Assembly: GCA_035575715.1 (NCBI GenBank)
Contig: DATLXN010000004.1
Coordinates: forward strand, 1-64,000
DNA length: 64,000 nt
Direction: 5' to 3'
Source of the DNA: JACCSI01 sp035575715
GTDB lineage: Bacteria; Acidobacteriota; Vicinamibacteria; Vicinamibacterales; UBA2999
Shown here: positions 16,516 through 24,510 of the stretch, piece by piece
Layout: every line of letters starts with the position of its first letter
Numbering within the stretch: the first letter of the stretch is position 1
Notes under the pieces: model-generated
Seen by the model: only the letters and a program-made list of their open reading frames with translations
What the model was told of the DNA's origin: nothing
The model's database searches: none
Program-made: the position numbers and the translations under genes

Positions 16516-16530
16516 TGAGATTGAATCTCA
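16516..16530. promoter_or_regulatory. Fur-box-like 7-1-7 inverted repeat upstream of FTR1
   Basis: TGAGATT-G-AATCTCA is a perfect 7-1-7 inverted repeat. The Fur 7-1-7 consensus is TGATAAT-N-ATTATCA; the TGA/TCA ends and four internal bases match. Its place just before an iron permease gene supports a Fur or related metalloregulator operator. Confidence 0.6.
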
Positions 16531-17059
16531 ATTAGGAGTTTATGCCACGGCGGTTGCGGGGATCAAGCTGGTCTCTGCTAACTTTCCAGCCTTGAATTGC
16601 CACCGTCGCCGGTCCTTATCGCGCCGTCAACACCAGATCACGGACCGGAGCGACGCCACGTCGGCCGGCCCCCGTGCCCGGGGTCACCGATGCGCTGCGC
16701 CTTACTCGTGTGAGGCTAGCCACGTGTCGGTGCGTTTCACTGCAGCGCTGCTCGTTCTGCTGATCGCCAGCCGCGGGGAAGCCCAACTGCCACTGGCCCC
16801 GTGCACCATCCCTGGCAACGGACAGTTCAATGACAGCCTGCTCGACGCATCTGCGGTGCAGACCTGCGCGGGACCGGGAAGTCGAACGTCTTGTCCTGCC
16901 CGCAGTTTGCCGCAGGCGACGCAATCTGCTGCAGTTCATCGAGCAGGCGTCGATGGCCGGCATCGACACATCGTGCGCGCAATCGTTGGCCGCGGCCCGG
17001 TTCCTAATCCCCGTGCCTAATCGCTAAGCGCGGATGGCGAGGACATGCTTGCCTGCATC
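16531..17059. other. Long gap with one weak small reading frame
   Basis: About 530 bases separate the FTR1 promoter from the end of the GT-C gene at 17060. Apart from the small frame at 16724-17020 I find no gene, RNA or repeat in it. Confidence 0.6.
16724..17020 (+). CDS. Possible small exported protein, perhaps frameshifted
   Basis: A frame of 98 codons from GTG 16724 begins VSVRFTAALLVLLIASRGEA, a credible signal peptide, and continues QLPLAPCTIPGNGQFNDSLL, which also looks like real protein. After about residue 50 the composition becomes Arg/Pro-rich and poor. A neighbouring frame continues more plausibly (NLLQFIEQASMAGIDTSCAQ, ending near 17027), so a frameshift near 16865 is possible. 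No family is recognised, and it may be a decayed gene. Confidence 0.3.
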   Translation: MSVRFTAALLVLLIASRGEAQLPLAPCTIPGNGQFNDSLLDASAVQTCAGPGSRTSCPARSLPQATQSAAVHRAGVDGRHRHIVRAIVGRGPVPNPRA

Positions 17060-18727
17060 TCATAGCCGGCCCCGGCATGGCAGTCCCCAGACAAGTTCCT
17101 TCGAGGTCCAATCGGACCCGGCCGGCACAAGAATAGTAAATTGCCGATGCTGTCTGAGGTCGAAGTCCGTCACACCTCCGACTCGATAGGTGCGGTTAAG
17201 GTAGTCGGCAATCTGTGGGTACGAACTCAGAAATTCTTGTTCGCGATCACGATCTCGGATGACGACGGACGGCGGCCGTTGCCTTAGACGTGCGATAACC
17301 TGGCTTTGGCGGTCGGTGCTCGCCCAGTGGTCTCCGAAAAATGCCCACGCGCCGCCTCCGAAGCGGCGCTGAGCAAAATAATAAATTTGTGGTCCGAACC
17401 ACGTAATCATCACGGAATCTGTGGGAGCCGTGCACCTCCGCAGGTACCACGCGAGATTCCTCGACCGGTCGCCGCCGGGCATCAGACCCAAGGCGGGCGG
17501 CACGCTCGCAAGATTTGAGACGCGCCACTTGGTGGCTGCCCAGAACGCTTGCGGGCCGCGATCGATGCCTGTCGATCGCAAACGCTGGTCGATCTCGCCC
17601 GCCGTCGAAACGACGCCGGCGACCATGCAGGCGACGACGGCGACCAACATCGCCACGCTCTTGCGCGACGGTCGCGTTGGACCCAAGACACAGGCGGCCA
17701 CCACCGCACCGATCGGTAGAACCGATCCCAATCGTGCAGGGAGCGGATCTCTGAGAATGAACACCACCAACAGTCCGAGGAGCGTCGCCGCAGCCAGCCG
17801 GTGCGCCGATGCGACGGAGCCCGGTGCAAACCGACCACGCATCTGCCACGCGGTCGCCAGAGCTAATGGCACGAGCATCGCGAGGGCCAGGTACACGGAG
17901 CCGGTGGCGCGCCCCCGACGCATGATCGAGAACCACGCTTCCGACGCTGATCCTTCTCGGAGTAATGGGGCCCAGTCGAACAGCTCTGATCGCGATCGCT
18001 CTATTCGCGCATACGTCAGCACCTGGTCGATCGCTTCAGGCAGACCGACCAGTGAATGGATCCAGTAGACCACGGGGCCGGCGAGCGCGACGCCGGCGGC
18101 AACTGAGATCAGCGCGCTCGAAAATAATGTTCTCCAGGCAGTTCGATGAACAGCGAGCAACGTTACCGCCCACGCCGCGCCCAGATAAACGGCCGTGTCG
18201 TAACGCAACAGCGCCGCGGCGGCAATACACAGGCCGCCTAAAGCCGCGCGTTGGGTGGATGGGCGATCCGCATAATGCCAGCAGGCCCACAGACCGGCGG
18301 GGTAGGAAAGCACTTTGTCGAAGTCGTACAGGCGTATTCCGCACGCAAACGATAGTGACGCCGCGAAAACGCCCCAACTCGAGGAGTTCGTCGCCCGGGT
18401 TGCCAGGGCGCACGTAATCGCGAGCCCCGTGCCGATGGCAATCGAGTCGAACCACACTTCGCCCGCCAGGCTGCCGCCGGTGGCCACGAAGGCAATCGCG
18501 GACCACGCGGCGGCCCCGAAGAGGCCGGGGTCGAAGAAGTCTCGGAAGGGTCTGTCTCCGTACGTCAGCCACTGATAGCCGAGGGTAATGCGTCCGAAAT
18601 GGTCGTCAAGGAGGTCCCCGGACACAATCGTCAGCGCAGACGCAATGACGCCAACGGCAATCGGGATGACCCGTCGAGCCACGTTAGCGGATGGTGTCGC
18701 GGTGTTCTGTGCCAATCTTTTTTTCAT
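17060..18727 (-). CDS. GT-C fold (GT39/ArnT-like) membrane protein
   Basis: 555 aa with roughly ten membrane helices and a soluble C-terminal part (about 430-555). The first outside loop carries Asp-Asp in SGDLLDDHFGRITLGYQW and FRDFFDPGLFG, where GT-C glycosyltransferases keep their acidic catalytic residues. LLRYDTAVYLGAAWA is also typical of GT39-like proteins. It probably transfers a sugar from a polyprenyl-phosphate donor, but the substrate is unknown. It is one of two such proteins in this window. Confidence 0.6.
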   Translation of the reverse strand: MKKRLAQNTATPSANVARRVIPIAVGVIASALTIVSGDLLDDHFGRITLGYQWLTYGDRPFRDFFDPGLFGAAAWSAIAFVATGGSLAGEVWFDSIAIGTGLAITCALATRATNSSSWGVFAASLSFACGIRLYDFDKVLSYPAGLWACWHYADRPSTQRAALGGLCIAAAALLRYDTAVYLGAAWAVTLLAVHRTAWRTLFSSALISVAAGVALAGPVVYWIHSLVGLPEAIDQVLTYARIERSRSELFDWAPLLREGSASEAWFSIMRRGRATGSVYLALAMLVPLALATAWQMRGRFAPGSVASAHRLAAATLLGLLVVFILRDPLPARLGSVLPIGAVVAACVLGPTRPSRKSVAMLVAVVACMVAGVVSTAGEIDQRLRSTGIDRGPQAFWAATKWRVSNLASVPPALGLMPGGDRSRNLAWYLRRCTAPTDSVMITWFGPQIYYFAQRRFGGGAWAFFGDHWASTDRQSQVIARLRQRPPSVVIRDRDREQEFLSSYPQIADYLNRTYRVGGVTDFDLRQHRQFTILVPAGSDWTSKELVWGLPCRGRL

Positions 18728-18784
18728 GGGCTTTTCTTTGGCGTCCCACCAATGGGCACATGAAATGATCCGGCGCTGCGTTCC

Positions 18785-19378
18785 CTAGTCCACCTGGACA
18801 ACTGAGCGCAGGCTGCGGTGGCCGAGCACCATCTCTGCGGAGAGCAGCTTGCTCATATACACCTTCGACTCCGCGTTGTCGGCGGCGTTGCGCTCGTATT
18901 TGACGACGTCGAATTGGAGCTGGGTCAGCGTGCTGCGCATCCCGTAGTAGCGATTCTTGGTCTTGGCGACCACTTCCTGAAATCCGGTGGCGACGGCCCA
19001 CGCCTCTGATTCTTCGCTCAGCGCGCGGAAGTGCCCCTGACCTCGCCAGTCACGGCGCGTCGCGCCGATCCACGAATAAAGAATCTTGCGGTCATGGAAT
19101 CGAATGGTGTCGCCGAGACGCTCGACCAGATCACGCAGCTTGGGCTCGGTCTCGTTCGCTTTGACTTCGTGGACGACTTTGTAGGCGACCGGCACCATCG
19201 TCCCGGCATCGTCGGGCAACGGGCCTTCGGCCATCAGAATCAGCGATTCACGTCCTTCGAGACGGTGCATGATCTCCGCCGCCATTTTGCGGCGCGGAAA
19301 TTCGCCAAAGAACTCCTCGATATACTGAATTTCGAGGGCGCCGGTCTCGACGGGGTACTGCTTAATCAGGTATTCCAC
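18785..19378 (-). CDS. GNAT family N-acetyltransferase-like protein
   Basis: 197 aa from GTG 19378. The central block SWIGATRRDWRGQGHFRAL (about residues 101-119) resembles the acetyl-CoA-binding R-x-x-G-x-G/A motif of GNAT proteins, and GFQEVVAKTKNRYYGMRSTL follows as the usual C-terminal alpha/beta part. The substrate is unknown. There is no Shine-Dalgarno site. A TATAAT sequence lies only 9 bases upstream of the start codon, suggesting a leaderless transcript. Confidence 0.65.
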   Translation of the reverse strand: MEYLIKQYPVETGALEIQYIEEFFGEFPRRKMAAEIMHRLEGRESLILMAEGPLPDDAGTMVPVAYKVVHEVKANETEPKLRDLVERLGDTIRFHDRKILYSWIGATRRDWRGQGHFRALSEESEAWAVATGFQEVVAKTKNRYYGMRSTLTQLQFDVVKYERNAADNAESKVYMSKLLSAEMVLGHRSLRSVVQVD

Positions 19379-19387
19379 GGAGGGGAA

Positions 19388-19393
19388 ATTATA
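19388..19393 (-). promoter_or_regulatory. TATAAT -10 element, possible leaderless promoter
   Basis: On the minus strand TATAAT lies 9 bases before the GTG start of the GNAT gene. Initiation would fall at or next to the start codon. No good -35 is visible. Confidence 0.35.
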
Positions 19394-19451
19394 GATTGGG
19401 TGATTGGTGAATGGGCGATTGCTTGGGTGATTGGGTGATTCGGCGATTGGT
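19394..19451. repeat. GGTGATTG-type tandem repeat
   Basis: Imperfect copies of GGTGATTGG / GGCGATTGG fill the gap between the GNAT and formate-THF ligase genes. Confidence 0.75.
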
Positions 19452-19469
19452 CATGTCGAGCCCGCTCGA

Positions 19470-21077
19470 CTAGTAGTCCATCCCGATTACCTGACCCGCG
19501 TCGTCGAGATCGAGGTTGTGGGCTTGTGGCGTCTTGCCGAGGCCGGGCATCAGCATCATGCTGCCGGCAATGGCGACGACAAAGCCGGCGCCGGCCGACA
19601 GCGTGGCGTCGGTGATATTGAGCGTCCAGCCCGTGGGCGCCCCCATCAGTCTGGGATCGTCACTGAACGAGTACTGCGTCTTGGCAATGCACACCGGCAA
19701 CTTGCCGTAGCCCAAGTCCGCGAACTGCTGCAGGCGCGTGCGCGCCGCCGGTTTAAAGGCGACACCAGCAGCGCCATAGACGGTCGTGGCAATGGTGCCG
19801 ATCTTCGCCTCAAGCGTGTCGGCGCTGCTGTACAGCGGCTTTGCCGCGGAGACGCGCGTTGCCGCGGCGACGACCTTGTCGGCCAGGTCGACCATGCCGT
19901 CGCCACCTTTGGCGTAACCCTCTGACAGCGCGGCATCGACGCCGAGCGACGCGCAGAAGGCGCGCACGCGTTCGAGGTCCTCGTCCGTGTCGCTCGGAAA
20001 GCGATTGAGCGCCACAACCGCCGGTACGCCCCAGCGTTGGACGTTCTCGAGATGCCGCTGCAGGTTGGGAAAGCCGCGAACGACGGGTCCGTCAGCGGCG
20101 CCGCCCTGAGCTCGCAACGCCTTGAGCGTGACGATCACGACAGCCACCGCCGGCTCGTGGCCGCACATCGGCATCACCAGATCGAAGAATTTTTCCGCAC
20201 CCAGATCGGCGGCGAAGCCCGTTTCATTGACGACGTAGTCGGCGAGATGGAGCCCCATGCGCTGGGCAAGCACGCTGCTGGTGCCGTGCGCAATGTTCGC
20301 AAAGGGGCCGCAATGAACAATCGCGGGCGCGCCTTCGCTGGTCTGCACCAGGTTGGGCAACAGCGCGTCTTTCAGCAAGACCATCATCGGCCCGACGGCC
20401 TTCAGGTTCGCGGCCCGCACCGGCTGTCCGCCGTAGGTGAAGCCGATCACGATTTCGCCAAGGCGGCGGCGCAGGTCGGCACGGCTGTCGGCGAGCGCCA
20501 GGATCGCCATGATCTCGGATGCGGCCGTGATCACGAATCCGGTCTCGCGCGCCGGGCCGCTGGTGCGCCCGCCCAGCCCTGTGGCAATCTGACGCAACGC
20601 GCGATCGTTGATGTCCATCGCGCGCGGCCACAGGATCTCTTTGGGGTCGATCGCCAGGACATTGCCGAAATGCAGATGCGTGTCGATCAGCGCCGCGAGC
20701 AGATTGTGGGCGGCGGTAATGGCGTGAAAGTCGCCATTGAAGTGGAGGTTGATGCTATCGAGCGGTGCCAGTGAAGCCTTGCCACCGCCGGTCGCTCCGC
20801 CTTTCTGACCGAAGACCGGACCGAGCGACGGTTCGCGCAACGCCGCGATGGCGTGGTGCCCGCGCTTGACGAGTCCTTGCGTCAGGCCAATGGTGGTAAC
20901 GGTCTTCCCTTCACCGCTGCTGGTCGGCGTAATGGCGGTAATCAGAATGAGCTTGCCGCGGCGCCCTGGAAAATGGTCGAGCAGTTCGAGGCGCAGCTTG
21001 GCGGTGTAGCGGCCGTACGGTTCGATCAATTCATCGGGGATGCCCAATCGTTCGGCGATTTCAAAAATCGGACGCAT
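19470..21077 (-). CDS. fhs: Formate--tetrahydrofolate ligase
   Basis: 535 aa from ATG 21077. The nucleotide-binding motif ITPTSSGEGKTVTTIGLTQG is near residue 50, followed by REPSLGPVFGQKGGATGGGK, NLHFNGDFHAITAAHNLLAA and the C-terminal TDATLSAGAGFVVAIAGSM, all hallmark FTHFS segments. It joins formate to tetrahydrofolate using ATP, giving 10-formyl-THF. The frame is open further upstream to 21266, but that part overlaps the next gene and lacks homology, so ATG 21077 is chosen. It follows the ALG1-like gene by 34 bases on the same strand, possibly by chance. Confidence 0.95.
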   Translation of the reverse strand: MRPIFEIAERLGIPDELIEPYGRYTAKLRLELLDHFPGRRGKLILITAITPTSSGEGKTVTTIGLTQGLVKRGHHAIAALREPSLGPVFGQKGGATGGGKASLAPLDSINLHFNGDFHAITAAHNLLAALIDTHLHFGNVLAIDPKEILWPRAMDINDRALRQIATGLGGRTSGPARETGFVITAASEIMAILALADSRADLRRRLGEIVIGFTYGGQPVRAANLKAVGPMMVLLKDALLPNLVQTSEGAPAIVHCGPFANIAHGTSSVLAQRMGLHLADYVVNETGFAADLGAEKFFDLVMPMCGHEPAVAVVIVTLKALRAQGGAADGPVVRGFPNLQRHLENVQRWGVPAVVALNRFPSDTDEDLERVRAFCASLGVDAALSEGYAKGGDGMVDLADKVVAAATRVSAAKPLYSSADTLEAKIGTIATTVYGAAGVAFKPAARTRLQQFADLGYGKLPVCIAKTQYSFSDDPRLMGAPTGWTLNITDATLSAGAGFVVAIAGSMMLMPGLGKTPQAHNLDLDDAGQVIGMDY

Positions 21078-21111
21078 AACCGACGAATTGTAGTCCGCAA
21101 TGCCATTCTGA

Positions 21112-22356
21112 TCATCCGCCAAGGATCGCGGCGCGGGCGTGCTCCTGCCACTGTGCGTCCCAGTGCTGCGCCGGATGGGCCGCCAACCAAGCGCGCGACG
21201 CGGCAAACTGCGGCACCTTTCCGAAGTCAGCGGTCGCCAGCGCGAGCACGACCTGAGCGAGATCATTGGGGTCGCGGAACGCGATGCCCTCGCGACCCGG
21301 CGTCACGGCTTCACCGAGCACGGGCGCGTAATCGTAGGCACACACCGGGACGCCGGCGCCGCGAAAGTCCGCGAGCTTCATCGGCAGGTCGAGTCCCGAC
21401 GAAGACTGGTGCAGACAGAGGCCGAGGTCGGCCATACCGACCAGCGTCGGATAGTCGGCCGGATCGAGCCAAGCGGTGCGGACCGCGATGCGCGTGAAAT
21501 CGCGCCGCGCGACGCGCTGTTCAAAGGCCTGACGCAGTTCGCCCCGGCCGGTCATGACGACCGCGACGTCCGGCGTGCCGGCATCGGACGCGCCACGCTG
21601 CGCCATCAGTATGCGTTCGGCCCGTTCCAGTCCTTCGAGGAGCAGATCGAAGTCTTCATCGGGCGTCCAGCTCGTCGGGCAGACGAGCAGGGGGATTCGC
21701 CGCGCACCGAGCGAGTAATCGCGCGACAGACGTGACCACAACTCCGCCGCCGCCTGCAGCGATGGTTTGGCAAAAAAGGCGGCCGGGCGATCGTAAACAA
21801 CCGTCGACTGCACACCCCATTCACGCCGCAGGAAGTCGGCAAGGCCCCGCGAGACCGCAAGGTGCGCATCCGCCCGACGTGCCCAGCGGCGCTCGCTGCG
21901 CGCCAGTAGGCGCACCGCGCGGTGCTGGTCGCCAAGCTTGACCGCGAGAATCGTGTGCGACAGGTTGTGCCAGTCAAAGACCAGTCGGGCGCCGCGGAGC
22001 TTGGCCACCGTCCACGCGACCGCAAGTGTCGGGATTGCGGGCGGTGTCTGAACGAGGATCACATCGGGCTTCGGTAATTGCAGTAGGCTCGACAACAGAC
22101 GGGCGGCCTGCCACGATACCCGCGCTGCGGACAGCGCGACGAAGCGACGACGCCCGTGGCCGGCGCGCGACGCGAATGCGCGATCCGGCAGGCGATGCGA
22201 CCGCAGTCTCGGTTCGGCGGTCAGCGCCGCATGCAGCGGCGCCCCTTCGAGACCGACCAGGTCGACTTCGCCGCCATCAACCGCCAACGCGAGCGCGTGG
22301 TACTGCATGCGCGGACTGCGGCCAAGATCTCCGAGCACGACGACCGCTGTTCGCAT
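21112..22356 (-). CDS. ALG1-like (GT33-type) glycosyltransferase
   Basis: 414 aa. The N-terminus VVLGDLGRSPRMQYHALAL (residues 6-24) matches the signature of ALG1, the eukaryotic chitobiosyl-diphosphodolichol beta-1,4-mannosyltransferase. Further ALG1-like blocks follow: QTPPAIPTLAVAWTVAKLRG (about 103-122), LVFDWHNLSHTILAVKLG (125-142), RRADAHLAVSRGLADFLRR and WGVQSTVVYDRPAAFF. The family adds mannose to a lipid-linked GlcNAc2. In this bacterium the acceptor is probably an undecaprenyl-linked glycan. It starts head-to-head with a phosphosugar-transferase gene, and their start codons overlap. Confidence 0.8.
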   Translation of the reverse strand: MRTAVVVLGDLGRSPRMQYHALALAVDGGEVDLVGLEGAPLHAALTAEPRLRSHRLPDRAFASRAGHGRRRFVALSAARVSWQAARLLSSLLQLPKPDVILVQTPPAIPTLAVAWTVAKLRGARLVFDWHNLSHTILAVKLGDQHRAVRLLARSERRWARRADAHLAVSRGLADFLRREWGVQSTVVYDRPAAFFAKPSLQAAAELWSRLSRDYSLGARRIPLLVCPTSWTPDEDFDLLLEGLERAERILMAQRGASDAGTPDVAVVMTGRGELRQAFEQRVARRDFTRIAVRTAWLDPADYPTLVGMADLGLCLHQSSSGLDLPMKLADFRGAGVPVCAYDYAPVLGEAVTPGREGIAFRDPNDLAQVVLALATADFGKVPQFAASRAWLAAHPAQHWDAQWQEHARAAILGG

Positions 22357-23347
22357 GATGACCGTTTACCTAACCGTGGTGCTCACAAGCACGTTGCTTT
22401 GCCTGATTCTGACGCCATTGGTCAGCACTGTGTCGACCGCGCTCGGGCTTGTAGACGCGCCGGGTGGGCGGAAGGTTCATTCACTTTCGGTGCCCCGGAT
22501 GGGCGGGCTCGCCGTCACCATGGCTTCGATTTTGACGCTGCTCGCGACCGCAACGTTAGCTCGCTGGCAACAAATCGAGGCACCGTCCCTCCAGCCGCTC
22601 ACCCCGATCCTGATTGGCGCGGCACTGGTCTTCGGTATTGGTCTGCTCGACGATCTCCGGCCAGTCGCCGCCTGGGTGAAGCTGCTGGTGCAAACGCTGG
22701 CCGCGATCATTGTCATCGGGTCCGGCCTGCGCATCGAGACGACGACCCTGCTGGGCGGAACCGTGTCGCTCGGGCTGATGGCATGGCCAGTCACGCTGCT
22801 CTGGATCGTCGGCTTGACCAACGGATTTAATCTCATCGACGGGTTAGATGGTCTGGCGGCCGGAATCGCTGTCATCGCCGGCGCCACCTGCGCGACAATT
22901 CTGGTCGCACGCGGTCATGCCGCCGAAGCGACGCTGCTCACTGCCCTGGTCGGAGCGGCACTGGGCTTTCTTGTCTACAATTTTGCACCCGCCTCGATTT
23001 TTCTCGGCGACAGCGGCAGCCTGGTCTTTGGGTTTGTGCTCGCCACCACCGCCATCACCGGTTGGCAAAAAGGCGCGACCGCACTCGCTGCCGGCGTGCC
23101 GTTGTTGATCTTTGCCTTACCCCTGGCCGACGCGATCAGCGCGTTGACCCGGCGATTGACGCGGCGGCGCGCCGACCAACCGGTCACTACCGCCTCACTG
23201 CTCCGGCAGATCGCGGAGCCTGACCGCGAGCACATCCATCACCAGTTGATCGCGTTGGGCTGGTCGACGCACCGAACGGTGATCGTGCTCTACGCGGTCA
23301 CTGGTGCGCTCTCGGCGCTGGCGCTGGCCACGGCGAGCCTCGACTGA
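22355..23347 (+). CDS. WecA/MraY-family polyprenyl-phosphate phosphosugar transferase
   Basis: 330 aa from ATG 22355 (or ATG 22358), about ten membrane helices. All family motifs are visible: KVHSLSVPRMGG, the Asp pair in GLLDDLRPV, NGFNLIDGLDGLAAG, IFLGDSGSLVFGF and the HxHH-type EHIHHQLIALG. The HIHH ending and overall fit are WecA-like (GlcNAc-1-P or similar) rather than MraY. It would start a lipid-linked glycan, the step ALG7 performs in eukaryotes. Its stop overlaps the start of the next GT by one base (TGATG), so the two are coupled. Confidence 0.9.
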   Translation: MMTVYLTVVLTSTLLCLILTPLVSTVSTALGLVDAPGGRKVHSLSVPRMGGLAVTMASILTLLATATLARWQQIEAPSLQPLTPILIGAALVFGIGLLDDLRPVAAWVKLLVQTLAAIIVIGSGLRIETTTLLGGTVSLGLMAWPVTLLWIVGLTNGFNLIDGLDGLAAGIAVIAGATCATILVARGHAAEATLLTALVGAALGFLVYNFAPASIFLGDSGSLVFGFVLATTAITGWQKGATALAAGVPLLIFALPLADAISALTRRLTRRRADQPVTTASLLRQIAEPDREHIHHQLIALGWSTHRTVIVLYAVTGALSALALATASLD

Positions 23348-24501
23348 TGGAGCGACGCCGCGTCCTGCTGGTGCAACCTTCGCTGCAGCCACCGGGCGGC
23401 GGTAATGGCGTCGCGGCATGGATGCTCCAGGCGCTGACCCGGGAACATCACGTGACGGTGCTGTCCTGGCGGCAGGTCGATGTCGATCCGATCAATCGAT
23501 TCTTTGGGACCACGCTGCGGCGCAGCGATTTCGACACGATTCAGCTGCCGCGGACGTGGCGGGCGATCCCCGAACTGCTGCCGGTGCCCGCCTCGCTGAT
23601 TCGATCGGCGCTATTAATGCGCTACACGCGGCGCTTTCACGACCGGTTCGATGTCGTGGTTGGTGGGCACAACGAAACCGATTACGGCCGGCGCGGCATT
23701 CAGTACATCCACTACCCGACCTACCTGCGGCCTCGTCCGGCCGTGGATTTCCGGTGGTATCACCGCTTCGGGCCCGCCCTCGACCGCTACTACCGATTCG
23801 CCGATCGACTTGCCGACTTTTCGTTCGAGCGGATGCAGGCCAACTTGACGCTGGCGAATTCCAATTGGACGGCGGCGCACGTCGAGCGTTTCCTCGGCAT
23901 CCAGGCGCGCACGTTATACCCGCCGGTGGCGCCGGCCGCGGCCCCGCTGCCGTGGAGCGACCGCGCCGATGGCTTCCTTGCCGTCGGGCGCATCTCGCCG
24001 GAGAAGGACTACCAACGACTGATCGCGATTCTGGCCCGTGTTCGCGTTCACCGCCCCGCTGTGACCCTGACCATCGTCGGCACCACCGACCGCCACGGCC
24101 GGCGTTACTACGACCAGCTGCGCGCGGCGGCCGTTGCTGCCGGGTCGTGGGTGACGTTCCGGCACGATGTCACGCGCGAGGAATTGCGCAGCATGCTCGC
24201 CAGCCATCGCTACGGCATTCACGGCATGCGCGAAGAACATTTCGGGATGGCTCCGGCGGAGATGGCTCGCGCCGGCATGATCGTCTGGGTGCCGAACGGC
24301 GGCGGCCAGGTGGAAATCGTCGCGTCGCCGGACCTCACCTTCGACAGCGACGAAGAGGCCGCAGACAGCATTGGGCGGGTCATGGCAAGCGCCGGCGAAC
24401 AAGGCCGTCTTCGTGAGCACCTGGCGTCTCGCGTGCAACTGTTCAGCGCCGAATCGTTCGTGTCGACGGTGCAATCAATCGTCCGCGACTTCAGGGAATA
24501 A
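23347..24501 (+). CDS. ALG11-like GT4 glycosyltransferase
   Basis: 384 aa. An N-terminal Gly-rich motif (PSLQPPGGGNGVAAWML) is followed by YIHYPTYLRPRP (120-131), ANSNWTAAHVERF, FLAVGRISPEKDYQRLI and the GT4 EX7E motif inside YGIHGMREEHFGMAPAEMAR (289-308). The HYPT, NSxWT and GIHxMxxEHFG segments are those of ALG11, the mannosyltransferase of the N-glycan precursor. A GDP-mannose-using transferase in lipid-linked glycan assembly is inferred. It is coupled to the WecA-like gene. Confidence 0.75.
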   Translation: MERRRVLLVQPSLQPPGGGNGVAAWMLQALTREHHVTVLSWRQVDVDPINRFFGTTLRRSDFDTIQLPRTWRAIPELLPVPASLIRSALLMRYTRRFHDRFDVVVGGHNETDYGRRGIQYIHYPTYLRPRPAVDFRWYHRFGPALDRYYRFADRLADFSFERMQANLTLANSNWTAAHVERFLGIQARTLYPPVAPAAAPLPWSDRADGFLAVGRISPEKDYQRLIAILARVRVHRPAVTLTIVGTTDRHGRRYYDQLRAAAVAAGSWVTFRHDVTREELRSMLASHRYGIHGMREEHFGMAPAEMARAGMIVWVPNGGGQVEIVASPDLTFDSDEEAADSIGRVMASAGEQGRLREHLASRVQLFSAESFVSTVQSIVRDFRE

Positions 24502-24510
24502 TGTTGGCCG

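Noticed and set aside
21078..21266. 63-residue N-terminal extension of formate-THF ligase
   Set aside because: It overlaps the ALG1-like gene out of frame; the family starts near ATG 21077.
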